64,000 nucleotides of DNA from Rhodoferax sp. (lineage in GTDB: Bacteria; Pseudomonadota; Gammaproteobacteria; Burkholderiales; Burkholderiaceae_C). Below are positions 9,944 through 17,981 of the stretch, piece by piece. Under the pieces are notes generated by a model. It made no database searches. It saw only the letters and a list, made by a program, of their open reading frames with translations, and was not told the origin of the DNA. The first letter of the stretch is position 1. Each line of letters opens with the position of its first letter. Made by a program: the position numbers and the translations under genes. The stretch spans positions 124,001 through 188,000 of the forward strand of contig NZ_JAQTXM010000002.1 in the NCBI RefSeq assembly GCF_028688795.1, given 5' to 3'.

Positions 9944-10045
9944 AGGACTTACGCAAAATTGGTCCGGCTAGGCGGGCCGCCGAAGGCAGTACACCCTGTA
10001 CGACAAGGCGGCGCAACAACGCTGGGGCGTTTTTTCCTAAGTCCT
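9944..10045. repeat. 102-bp inverted-repeat (MITE-like) element
   Basis: The element is bounded by perfect 8-bp inverted ends AGGACTTA (9944-9951) and TAAGTCCT (10038-10045). Inside is a nested hairpin: GCCGCC and GGCGGC arms around the palindromic GTACA-ccc-TGTAC-like core. It has no coding capacity. It lies just upstream of the antiporter operon and could supply a terminator or influence that promoter. Confidence 0.6.
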
Positions 10046-10117
10046 ATGTTTGTACAAAGATATGGTTAAAGAGTTGTCTACAATTGTTTGAAAAAACCCA
10101 CTTAATTAGTACAACCC

Positions 10118-10594
10118 GTGATCCGATCCTTCAGCCTGTTCATCTTTTTGTACCTGTTCTGGCTGTTGTTGTCGGGGTTTTTTACGGCATTTTTAATGTC
10201 TGCTGGCGTTGGCTGCGCGTTGATGGTGACCTGGTTTGCGCGACGCATGAACATGATCGACCAAGAGGGGCACCCGGTGCAACTAGGCCCCAGGGCCGTG
10301 GTCTATTGGGCCTGGCTCTTGAAAGAAATTATCTTGTCCGCCTGGTCAGTCAGCAAAATCATTCTGCACCCCAAACTCCCGATCAGTCCTACCTTGGTGC
10401 GTTTCAAGCCAACCCAAAAAACGGATGTGGGTCTGGTGCTGCACGCCAACTCCATCACGTTGACACCTGGCACCATCGCCATTGAAGCAAATGCAAACGA
10501 GTTCTTGGTGCACGGACTCACCAGAGCCAGCGCCCACGGGGTGGTGGACAGCGACATGGATCAACGCGTCAGCGCCTGCGAGGGAAAAGCCTGA
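10118..10594 (+). CDS. mrpE: Mrp/Mnh antiporter subunit E
   Basis: A 158-residue MnhE-family protein with two N-terminal membrane segments and a cytoplasmic beta-rich domain containing the HANSITLTPGTIAIE family core. It is the first gene of a nine-gene cation/proton antiporter operon and equals MbhA of archaeal membrane hydrogenase. The start is GTG with no clear Shine-Dalgarno sequence. The stop overlaps the next ATG. Confidence 0.88.
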   Translation: MIRSFSLFIFLYLFWLLLSGFFTAFLMSAGVGCALMVTWFARRMNMIDQEGHPVQLGPRAVVYWAWLLKEIILSAWSVSKIILHPKLPISPTLVRFKPTQKTDVGLVLHANSITLTPGTIAIEANANEFLVHGLTRASAHGVVDSDMDQRVSACEGKA

Positions 10595-10875
10595 TGTTTT
10601 CTGTAGCGACTATCGCATTGCTTGTTACGCTGGCCCTGGCGCTCGTCCGGGCGACTCTCGGGCCCACCGTATTCGATCGAGCGCAGGCAGCCAACACCAT
10701 TGGCACCGTCGCCATGCTGTTGCTGGCTGTGATGGGTTTCCTGAACGGTCGCCCTGAATTCCTGGACCTCGCTATCGTTTACGGCTTGCTCAACGTGATC
10801 GGCACGATTGCCGTTTTGAAGTACTTCCGTTACGGTGATTTGGGTGACCCAGGTGACGATGAGGCTGCCAAATGA
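10594..10875 (+). CDS. mrpF: Mrp/Mnh antiporter subunit F
   Basis: This 93-residue protein has three predicted membrane helices and the RATLGPTVFDRAQAANTIG signature of MrpF/MnhF (MbhB in archaea). It overlaps mrpE by one base and mrpG by four, indicating coupled translation. Confidence 0.9.
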   Translation: MFSVATIALLVTLALALVRATLGPTVFDRAQAANTIGTVAMLLLAVMGFLNGRPEFLDLAIVYGLLNVIGTIAVLKYFRYGDLGDPGDDEAAK

Positions 10876-11204
10876 TGCCTGCTTTACTGTCGACCCTAAG
10901 TTGGTTTAGCCTAGTGCTGGGCGGGCTCTTTTGCATCATCGGTGCCATTGGGCTGCTTCGCATGCCTGATTTTTACACCCGGATGCACGCTGCCAGCGTC
11001 ATTGAAACGCTTGGGGCGGGTCTGATTTTGTTCGGACTGATGTTGCAAGCCGGTTTCACGCTGGTGTCAGTCAAACTGCTTATGCTGGGTGTGTTGATTT
11101 TGTTTGTCAGCCCCACAGCAACACACGCTCTTGCACGGGCAGCCATGGTTCGCGGGCTTAAGCCCCTGCTTGCACCCGAGGAGAAGCCACCATCGAAGCA
11201 CTGA
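10872..11204 (+). CDS. mrpG: Mrp/Mnh antiporter subunit G
   Basis: A 110-residue three-helix protein with the GAIGLLRMPDFYTRMHAAS motif diagnostic of MrpG/MnhG (MbhC). It is coupled to mrpF by a four-base overlap. Confidence 0.92.
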   Translation: MMPALLSTLSWFSLVLGGLFCIIGAIGLLRMPDFYTRMHAASVIETLGAGLILFGLMLQAGFTLVSVKLLMLGVLILFVSPTATHALARAAMVRGLKPLLAPEEKPPSKH

Positions 11205-11212
11205 TCATTAAT

Positions 11213-11728
11213 GTGCTGATGGTCATGCTGGCGGTGACCGTTGTGATCATCATGCGCAGCCGCAATTTGTTTGGCGTTGTCATTCTTGGCGGCATTTACA
11301 GCTTTCTGATGGCCACGGTGCTGGTTGCCATGGATGCGGTGGATGTGGCCATGACCGAAGCGGCAGTAGGTGCCGGTATCTCGTCAGTGTTGCTGCTGGG
11401 GGCACTCTATTTGTGCAAAAGCGAAGAAGCCCATGCGCCAAAAAAACCATTTGTCCCGCTGATAGTGTCCTTGTCGGTAGGTGGTATGTTGATCTACGGC
11501 ACGCTCGGGTTGCCCGAATTTTCTGACCCCAACGCGCCTATTCACCAGCATGTGGTGCCCCGCTATCTCAATGAAATCAAAAAAGAAGTGGACGTGCCCA
11601 ACGTGGTTACGGCGGTGTTGGCCAGCTACCGTGGTTACGACACCCTTGGAGAAACCACTGTGGTCTTCACGGCTGGCGCTGGTGTCATCGCGCTATTGCG
11701 ACGTCGTCGGAAGGGGCGCAAGCCATGA
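11213..11728 (+). CDS. MrpA C-terminal-type subunit (DUF4040/MbhD+MbhE fusion)
   Basis: About 171 residues with five or so membrane helices. The first half (ILGGIYSFLMATVLVAMDAVDVAMTEA) is the DUF4040/MbhD domain. The second half, ending in YRGYDTLGETTVVFTAG, is the MbhE part found at the C-terminus of large MrpA. The conserved GYDTLGE segment binds at the MrpA/B interface in related complexes. GTG 11213 lacks a ribosome site; a GAGGAG at 11179-11184 is well placed for a non-standard ATC at 11192, so the true start is unclear. Confidence 0.85.
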   Translation: MLMVMLAVTVVIIMRSRNLFGVVILGGIYSFLMATVLVAMDAVDVAMTEAAVGAGISSVLLLGALYLCKSEEAHAPKKPFVPLIVSLSVGGMLIYGTLGLPEFSDPNAPIHQHVVPRYLNEIKKEVDVPNVVTAVLASYRGYDTLGETTVVFTAGAGVIALLRRRRKGRKP

Positions 11729-12153
11729 AAAATGATTTGATCCTTCGCGTCATCGCCAAGATGATGATTCCGTTCATCCTGTTGTTTGCCTTGTATGTTC
11801 AATTTCACGGTGATTTTGGGCCGGGTGGCGGGTTTCAGGCGGGTGTCATTTTGGCAGCCGGCGTCATTTTTTATGCGCTGATTTATGGTTTGGCGGACGC
11901 ACGCAAAGTGGTGCCCGAGCCACTGGTGGAATCCATGATGGCCATTGGCGTTTTGATATACGCAGGTGTAGGTCTGGCTGGCTTGTTTTTTGGCGGTAAT
12001 TATCTGGACTACTTTGTGCTCGATCCGAACCCAGTGCACGGCCAGCATCGCGGTATTTTCTGGGTTGAGGTAGGCGTGGCCACCACTGTCGCAGGCGTGA
12101 TGCTGAAAATTTTTTACATGTTCGCCGACCGCAGCAAGGTAGACGAAGAATGA
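11725..12153 (+). CDS. mrpB: Mrp/Mnh antiporter subunit B
   Basis: A 142-residue four-helix protein with the HGDFGPGGGFQAGVILAAG signature of MnhB/MrpB (MbhF). ATG overlaps the preceding stop by four bases (ATGA), and its own stop overlaps mrpC. Confidence 0.92.
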   Translation: MKNDLILRVIAKMMIPFILLFALYVQFHGDFGPGGGFQAGVILAAGVIFYALIYGLADARKVVPEPLVESMMAIGVLIYAGVGLAGLFFGGNYLDYFVLDPNPVHGQHRGIFWVEVGVATTVAGVMLKIFYMFADRSKVDEE

Positions 12154-12545
12154 CGGGCGCAACAACCTCCATGACTCTGAGCGGTCACTTTACGTACTTC
12201 ATCACGGTGTTCCTGATGGTTGCAGGCTTGTTCATCGTCATTTCGCGCAGCAACCTGATCAAGAAACTGGTCGGTTTGGGCATCTTTCAGACCTCTGTTT
12301 ACCTTTTGTACATTGCACCTGCCAAATTGATTGGCGGCACGGCACCCATTCTGGGCGATGCCTTCACTGTGTATTCAAACCCTCTGCCACATGTGCTCAT
12401 TTTGACTGCCATCGTCGTGGGCGTAGCAACCCTGGCCTTGGGGCTTGCCTTGGTCGTGCGCATCCGCGAAACCTACGACACGATCGAGGAGGATGAAATT
12501 CTTGAGCGGGACATCAAACCAGAAGGCGACGGGGAAACAAAATGA
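12150..12545 (+). CDS. mrpC: Mrp/Mnh antiporter subunit C (NuoK-like)
   Basis: This 131-residue three-helix protein belongs to the NuoK/MrpC family (MbhG). It has the GLGIFQTSVYLLYIA stretch and the PLPHVLILTAIVVGVATLALGL helix, the equivalent of the NuoK proton-channel helix. Overlapping starts and stops continue on both sides. Confidence 0.9.
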   Translation: MTGATTSMTLSGHFTYFITVFLMVAGLFIVISRSNLIKKLVGLGIFQTSVYLLYIAPAKLIGGTAPILGDAFTVYSNPLPHVLILTAIVVGVATLALGLALVVRIRETYDTIEEDEILERDIKPEGDGETK

Positions 12546-14026
12546 ATCTGGCCCCGCATCTGCCCGCCTTGCAGGTGGTCATCCCTTTGATCGCTGCGCC
12601 ACTAACGGTGCTGCTACGTCGGCGCAGTGTGGCGTTCACAGTGGCGCTGCTAGCCAGCTGGGCCGCGTTTGGTATCTCAATTTTGCTGTGGCTGCAGGTG
12701 ACTCATAACGGCACCATCAGCTATGCCATTGGCAGTTGGCCAGCCCCCTGGGGCATTGAATACCGCGTTGACCGCCTGAATTCATTGCTGCTCGTACTGG
12801 TGTCGGGCATTGCGGCCCTGGTGCTGCCCTACAGCCGGGCCAGCATCGAATCCGAAGTACCCCCTGAGCAGCATTATCTTTTTTACACCATGTTTGTGTT
12901 GTGTTTGACAGGGTTGCTTGGCATCTCCATCACAGGTGACGCATTCAACATTTTTGTCTTTCTTGAAGTTTCTTCGCTGTCGGCTTATGTTCTGATTGCA
13001 CTGGGGCGGGATCGGCGCGCGCTGTTTGCGGCGTACCAGTATTTGCTCATGGGCTCGATAGGCGCCACTTTCCTGGTCATCGGTATTGGCTTGTTGTATT
13101 TGATGACGGGCACGCTCAATCTGGCCGACATGGGGCAACGAATCGCATCCGTGCAGGGCACAAGACCCATCCTGGCAGCGCTGGCGTTCATCACCGTGGG
13201 TGTGTCGCTCAAGCTGGCTCTGTTTCCACTGCATCAGTGGTTACCCAATGCCTACACCTTTGCGCCCTCGGCGGTGTCAGCCTTTCTGGCTGCCACCGCG
13301 ACCAAGGTGGCAGTCTATGTGTTGCTGCGTTTCTATTTCACGGTGTTTGGCGAGTCTGCTGTCTTCTCCAAGCTGCCGATGGAAGAAATGATGCTGTTGC
13401 TGGCACTGGCTGGCATGTTTGCGGCGTCCACCCTGGCCATTTTCCAGACCGATTTGAAGCGCCTGTTTGCCTACTCCAGTGTGGCGCAGATTGGCTACAT
13501 CATTTTGGGCATGTCCTTTGACTCGGTCAGTGGCCTGACCGCCAGCATCGTTCATTTGTTCAACCATGGCGTGACCAAGGGCGCCATCTTCATGCTGCTG
13601 GGTTGCGTGGCACTGGGCACGGGCGGCACCAGTCTGGCGCGGGTGCAAGGTTTGGGCAAGCGCATGCCGCTGACCAGTTTTGGCATTGTGGTGGGCGGCT
13701 TGTCGCTGATGGGCGTGCCTGGCACGGCCGGTTTCATCAGCAAATGGTATTTGCTGTTGGCGGCACTTGAAAAAGGTCAGTGGTGGTTGGTGTTCGCGAT
13801 TGTGTTGTCATCTTTGCTGGCTGCTGCCTACGTCTGGCGTTTCGTCGAGGCAGCGTATTTTCGGGAGCCACGCAAAGACACCGAGAACGTCGCAGCGATG
13901 CCTTGGTTGATGAGCATTCCAACCGCCATTTTGGTGATTGCGATCGTGTATTTTGGCTTGGACACCTCGTTCACGATCGGCACTGCCTCTGAGGCCGCAG
14001 CCTCTCTCTTGGGGGGGCGGTCCTGA
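12542..14026 (+). CDS. mrpD: Mrp/Mnh antiporter subunit D (NuoN/M-like)
   Basis: A 494-residue polytopic protein of the antiporter/complex I family. The charged residues of the ion path are present: Glu in FVFLEVSSLSAY (helix 5), Lys in VSLKLALFPLHQWLPNAY (helix 7), Lys in ATKVAVYVL (helix 8) and Lys in GFISKWYLL (helix 12). It matches MbhH by position and sequence. It overlaps its neighbours by a few bases. Confidence 0.92.
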   Translation: MNLAPHLPALQVVIPLIAAPLTVLLRRRSVAFTVALLASWAAFGISILLWLQVTHNGTISYAIGSWPAPWGIEYRVDRLNSLLLVLVSGIAALVLPYSRASIESEVPPEQHYLFYTMFVLCLTGLLGISITGDAFNIFVFLEVSSLSAYVLIALGRDRRALFAAYQYLLMGSIGATFLVIGIGLLYLMTGTLNLADMGQRIASVQGTRPILAALAFITVGVSLKLALFPLHQWLPNAYTFAPSAVSAFLAATATKVAVYVLLRFYFTVFGESAVFSKLPMEEMMLLLALAGMFAASTLAIFQTDLKRLFAYSSVAQIGYIILGMSFDSVSGLTASIVHLFNHGVTKGAIFMLLGCVALGTGGTSLARVQGLGKRMPLTSFGIVVGGLSLMGVPGTAGFISKWYLLLAALEKGQWWLVFAIVLSSLLAAAYVWRFVEAAYFREPRKDTENVAAMPWLMSIPTAILVIAIVYFGLDTSFTIGTASEAAASLLGGRS

Positions 14027-15492
14027 TGCTGACACCTGAACAAGCCATTGTTGCGTCCATGATGGTGCCGCTGGCCGGTGCTGTGCTGATCTATTTGGCC
14101 GGTCGTGCGCCCAACCTGCGCGAAGCCATCACGCTGGTGACAGCCGTCATATTGTTTGGCGTTGTGCTGACACTGCTGCCCGTGGTTTTGGGGGGTGCCC
14201 GCCCGCAGGTTATTTTGTTCAGCCTGCTTCCGGGCTTGCAGGTTGACTTCCGGGTTGAGCCACTCGGGATGCTGTTTGCGCTCATTGCCTCAGGCTTGTG
14301 GATCGTCAACTCGTTGTACTCCATAGGCTACATGCGTGGCAACAAGGAGGCGCATCAAACACGCTTTTTCGTCTGTTTTGCGCTTGCCCTGTCGGCCACC
14401 ATGGGCATTGCGTTTTCAGGCAATTTGCTCACCTTGTTCATCTTTTATGAACTGCTCACCCTCAGCACTTACCCGCTGGTCACGCACCATGGCACGGAAA
14501 AAGCACGCGATGGCGGGCTGGTTTACCTTGGCCTGCTGCTGAGCACCTCCACCTTGTTTTTGTTACCTGCCCTGGTGTTCATTTGGTACATTGCCGGCAC
14601 CACAGATTTCACAGTCGGTGGCATTCTGGCTGACAAGCTCAAGCCTGGCGAACTTGCCATCTTGCTGGCCCTGTGTGTCTTTGGTATCGGCAAAGCCGCA
14701 CTGATGCCTTTTCATCGCTGGTTGCCGGCTGCCATGGTGGCACCGACGCCGGTGTCTGCTTTGCTGCACGCCGTGGCCGTAGTCAAAGCCGGGGTCTTCA
14801 GTGTGGTCAAGGTGCTTGTGTACACATTCGGCATTGATACCCTGGCGCAGGCGGGTGCCACCGATTGGCTGGTGGTCTTGGCCGGTTTCACCATCATTGC
14901 CGCCTCGGCCGTTGCACTCACGGCTGACAACCTGAAACGCCGCCTGGCGTACTCCACCATCAGCCAATTGTCCTATGTGACCATGGCGGCCGCGTTGCTG
15001 GCACCCTTGTCACTGATCGGCGCCGTGATGCACATTGCGGCACATGCGGTTGGCAAGATCACCCTGTTTTTTGCCGCAGGCGCCATTTACACCGCAGCTC
15101 ACAAAACCGAGGTGAGTCAACTCGATGGCATCGGCCGCCGCATGCCCTGGACGATGGGGGCATTTGCGATTGCCGCCCTGTCCATGATTGGTTTACCCCC
15201 GGCTGCAGGTTTTATCTCCAAGTGGTACATGTTGTCTGGTGCCATGGAGGCGCAGCACTGGCTGGCGGTGTCGGTCATCATCTTGAGTACGCTGCTGAAT
15301 GCGGGCTATTTCCTGCCCATTGTTTACCGCGCATTCTTCGTGGCTCCGCCAGCTGACCCACACGGCCATCCGCATGGTGAGGCGCCGCTGCTGATGGTGA
15401 TTGCCCTCACTGCCACCGCTGCAGGCACTGTGTTGTTGTTTTTCTTTCCTGACGTGCCGCTGGCGCTGGCCCGGCAGATGCTCAACCCCTGA
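14026..15492 (+). CDS. Second antiporter-like subunit (NuoL/MrpA-D type)
   Basis: This 488-residue polytopic protein is a further complex I-type antiporter subunit. Key residues are conserved: Glu in FIFYELLTLSTYPLV, Lys in FGIGKAALMPFHRWLP, Lys in HAVAVVKAGVF and Lys in GFISKWYMLSG. The HAVAVVKAGVF segment is closer to NuoL/MrpA than to MrpD. Its presence separate from the DUF4040 subunit suggests that the MrpA function is split over several genes here. A His-rich loop (HGHPHGE) is near the C-terminus. Confidence 0.88.
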   Translation: MLTPEQAIVASMMVPLAGAVLIYLAGRAPNLREAITLVTAVILFGVVLTLLPVVLGGARPQVILFSLLPGLQVDFRVEPLGMLFALIASGLWIVNSLYSIGYMRGNKEAHQTRFFVCFALALSATMGIAFSGNLLTLFIFYELLTLSTYPLVTHHGTEKARDGGLVYLGLLLSTSTLFLLPALVFIWYIAGTTDFTVGGILADKLKPGELAILLALCVFGIGKAALMPFHRWLPAAMVAPTPVSALLHAVAVVKAGVFSVVKVLVYTFGIDTLAQAGATDWLVVLAGFTIIAASAVALTADNLKRRLAYSTISQLSYVTMAAALLAPLSLIGAVMHIAAHAVGKITLFFAAGAIYTAAHKTEVSQLDGIGRRMPWTMGAFAIAALSMIGLPPAAGFISKWYMLSGAMEAQHWLAVSVIILSTLLNAGYFLPIVYRAFFVAPPADPHGHPHGEAPLLMVIALTATAAGTVLLFFFPDVPLALARQMLNP

Positions 15493-15503
15493 GAAAGAAC
15501 CCA

Positions 15504-15758
15504 ATGGACGAAAAACCCCACTGGCTGGATCAGCCCCGCAACATCAAGCTGTTATGGCGCGGTTTCCTAGTTGTGCTCTTGCTCACGGTGCTGGCCGAAT
15601 TTCTGGTGCCCATGCATCCGCATTTCGCCGTTGAATCCATTTTTGGGTTTAACGCCTGGTACGGGTTTCTGGTGTGTGCCTTGATGATTGTGGTCGCCAA
15701 GGGCCTGGCCCTGGTGCTCAAACGGCCTGATACCTATTACGGCAAAGACAATGGCTGA
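15504..15758 (+). CDS. Small two-helix membrane protein of the antiporter operon
   Basis: An 84-residue protein with two clear membrane helices (about residues 19-37 and 51-71) and short charged ends. I do not recognise a family. It is spaced 11 bases after the second antiporter subunit and overlaps the third by eight bases, so it is an operon member, probably a small accessory subunit. Confidence 0.75.
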   Translation: MDEKPHWLDQPRNIKLLWRGFLVVLLLTVLAEFLVPMHPHFAVESIFGFNAWYGFLVCALMIVVAKGLALVLKRPDTYYGKDNG

Positions 15759-17436
15759 GGTCTTGATTCATCCAGGCTTGGTGCTGATCGTCGGGGCCTT
15801 TCTGTTGCCCTTGCTGCGTGGCGTGGTCCGCTCAACGGCAGTGGTGGTGTTGCCCTTGATTGTGCTGTGGCTGGTGTGGCAGGTACCCGACGGACCGGCC
15901 TGGCAATTGCGTTTTCTGGACTACACCCTCACGCCCTTGCAGGGCGACAAGCTCTCAAGGTTGTTTGCCACCATCTTTTCTCTCATGGCAGCTGGCGGTG
16001 GCCTGTTTGCCATGACGCAAAAAAGCCGCATTGAAGTGCCGGCAGCCTATGTTTATGCCGGATCTGCCATTGGCGTCGCCTTGGCAGGGGATTTGGTCAC
16101 GGTGTTCATTTTTTGGGAACTGATGGCAGTGGGCTCCACACTGGTGTTGTGGAGCCAGGGAACAGACGCAGCGTACCGCGCGGCCCGACGCTACCTGATG
16201 ATTCATCTGTTGGGTGGCGTGGTGTTGTTTGCGGGTGTCACGGGTCACATCGTCAACACGGGCGATGTCACCTTCACCCGCATGGCGCTTGACTCACCCG
16301 CGCACTGGCTTATCTTGATTGGCTTTCTGGTCAACGCAGGCGCGCCGCCTCTGTCTGCCTGGTTGTCGGACGCCTACCCTGAGGCCTCCTGGAGCGGCAC
16401 CGTGTTTCTGTCGGCTTTCACCACCAAGACAGCGGTGTATGTGTTGATTCGTGGTTTTCCGGGCACCGAATTGCTGATCTGGGTGGGTCTGTTCATGGTG
16501 TTTTACGGCATAATTTATGCGCTGCTTGAAAATGACCTGCGCCGTATCCTGTCTTACTCCATCATCAACCAGGTAGGTTTCATGATCGCCGGTATTGGCA
16601 TTGGCACAGAGATGGCGCTGAATGGCGCCGCAGCCCATGCATTTGCCCACATCATTTACAAGGCGCTCCTGTTGATGTCGGCGGGTTCAGTGGTTTTGAT
16701 GACGGGCAAGCGTAAGTGTTCCGAGTTGGGGGGGCTGTTTCATACCATGCCCCTGACCGCAGCGTGCGGCACGATTGGCGCATTGGCCATTTCGGCGTTT
16801 CCTCTGACATCTGGGTTTGTGTCCAAGTCCATGGTCTCCCAGGCAGCGCTTGACGGCCATTTGATGTGGGTCTGGTTGTTGTTGACGGCCGCGTCTGCCG
16901 GTGTCTTCTTGCATGCCGGCATCAAGTTCCCCTGGTTTGTGTTCTTTCAGAAAGATTCCGGTTTACGTCCGGCTGAGCCGCCGATGAGCATGCGTTGGGC
17001 AATGGTGGTCTTTTCGTTCCTCTGTATTGCGCTGGGTGTCTGGCCCGAGCCACTGTATGCGCTGCTGCCTTACGCCGTGAACTTTGTGCCGTACACCGGT
17101 GCCCATGTGGTGACGCAGTTGCAATTGCTGCTCTTCTCCGGCCTGGCATTTTTTGTGTTGCTGCCTTACCTGAAGCGCACCTTGACCATCACCCTAGATG
17201 CCGACTGGGTCTGGCGCTTGTTGTTGCCAGCCTTGTTACGTAATGTAGGTCTGCCGTTGACCAAGGCGTGGCACATGCTGGTGCATGCTGCCTATGTGCT
17301 GATCACGGAGTCGACCGCACTGGTGCTTTACCAGCACCGCCAGGACGGCCGGTTTGCGCGCACTTGGTCAACGAGAAGTATGGCGCTTTGGGTGCTGGTG
17401 TTGCTTCTGGGGTTCCTCGTTATTTACTATCTTTGA
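15751..17436 (+). CDS. Third antiporter-like subunit (NuoL/MrpD type)
   Basis: A 561-residue polytopic protein of the antiporter family. The ATG at 15751 (MAEVLIHPGLVLIVG) overlaps the preceding gene; the frame is open 63 bases earlier. Glu is kept in FIFWELMAVGS and Lys in AFTTKTAVYVL and FVSKSMVS, but the helix 7 lysine is replaced: the segment reads FLVNAGAPPLSAWLSDAYPE. This subunit may therefore conduct differently from the other two. It ends the operon, about 30 bases before a bidirectional terminator. Confidence 0.88.
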   Translation: MAEVLIHPGLVLIVGAFLLPLLRGVVRSTAVVVLPLIVLWLVWQVPDGPAWQLRFLDYTLTPLQGDKLSRLFATIFSLMAAGGGLFAMTQKSRIEVPAAYVYAGSAIGVALAGDLVTVFIFWELMAVGSTLVLWSQGTDAAYRAARRYLMIHLLGGVVLFAGVTGHIVNTGDVTFTRMALDSPAHWLILIGFLVNAGAPPLSAWLSDAYPEASWSGTVFLSAFTTKTAVYVLIRGFPGTELLIWVGLFMVFYGIIYALLENDLRRILSYSIINQVGFMIAGIGIGTEMALNGAAAHAFAHIIYKALLLMSAGSVVLMTGKRKCSELGGLFHTMPLTAACGTIGALAISAFPLTSGFVSKSMVSQAALDGHLMWVWLLLTAASAGVFLHAGIKFPWFVFFQKDSGLRPAEPPMSMRWAMVVFSFLCIALGVWPEPLYALLPYAVNFVPYTGAHVVTQLQLLLFSGLAFFVLLPYLKRTLTITLDADWVWRLLLPALLRNVGLPLTKAWHMLVHAAYVLITESTALVLYQHRQDGRFARTWSTRSMALWVLVLLLGFLVIYYL

Positions 17437-17464
17437 ATTCGGCAGGTAGGTCCACGCCGGACGT

Positions 17465-17492
17465 AAAAAAACCACCCGAAGGTGGCTTTTTT
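17465..17492. terminator. Bidirectional terminator between antiporter operon and lipoprotein gene
   Basis: The hairpin CCACC-CGAA-GGTGG is flanked by an A run on the left and a T run on the right, so it serves both convergent units. Confidence 0.92.
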
Positions 17493-17510
17493 GAATCAAC
17501 CAAAAGTTGA

Positions 17511-17771
17511 TTACTTAGAAGCAGCAGCTTTGGCAGCTTCAGCAGCAGCGTCAACAGCCTTGTTGGCAGCAGCGCCGACAGCGTCAACAGCAGAAGCAGC
17601 AGCTTCAGCCATGGCTGGTGCAACAGCAGAAGCAGCGGCTTCAGCAGCAGAAGCAACAGCAGCAGGTGCTTCAACCACAGCAGGTGCTGGTGCAGGAGCT
17701 TCTTCTTTTTTACCACAAGCGGCCAGAGCAGCAGCAGCAATCACAGCGATCAAAACGAGAGATTTATTCAT
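17511..17771 (-). CDS. Small Ala-rich lipoprotein
   Basis: An 86-residue protein with a lipoprotein signal peptide and lipobox LAAC (Cys at about residue 19). A KKEE patch and Pro/Ala linker follow, then low-complexity repeats built on AxxAxxA and VAPAMAEAAASAV that would form an amphipathic helix. It is anchored in the envelope; the exact role is unknown. The in-frame ATG at 17771 is chosen because the signal peptide begins there. A perfect 18-bp palindrome lies upstream. Confidence 0.75.
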   Translation of the reverse strand: MNKSLVLIAVIAAAALAACGKKEEAPAPAPAVVEAPAAVASAAEAAASAVAPAMAEAAASAVDAVGAAANKAVDAAAEAAKAAASK

Positions 17772-17796
17772 TTGAATTACCCAGTATAAAAAATTG

Positions 17797-17814
17797 ACAA
17801 TTTCCGGAAATTGT
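17797..17814. promoter_or_regulatory. Perfect 18-bp palindrome upstream of lipoprotein gene
   Basis: ACAATTTCCGGAAATTGT is its own reverse complement. It lies 25 bases upstream of the lipoprotein ATG and, on that strand, just upstream of a TATACT -10-like hexamer (17783-17788), so it would overlap the -35 region. An operator is the simplest reading. Confidence 0.5.
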
Positions 17815-17981
17815 TTTGCGGTCACCCACAAAGACCAAGTAAACAAATGTTTAAGTTGTTCACTCAGCCCGTCATTATAGGGTCTGCCCTTATGGTTTTT
17901 ACGCTTGACTGCCCAAAGGTGTTGTGCGTAAACATCGATGAGACGCGTGCAATTGCCAAGTAAATCAACGCATTGGGCTGG

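Noticed and set aside
10118-17436. Membrane-bound hydrogenase or formate hydrogenlyase operon
   Set aside because: The membrane module order fits, but no NiFe subunit or iron-sulphur protein gene is present; the next gene is a lipoprotein.
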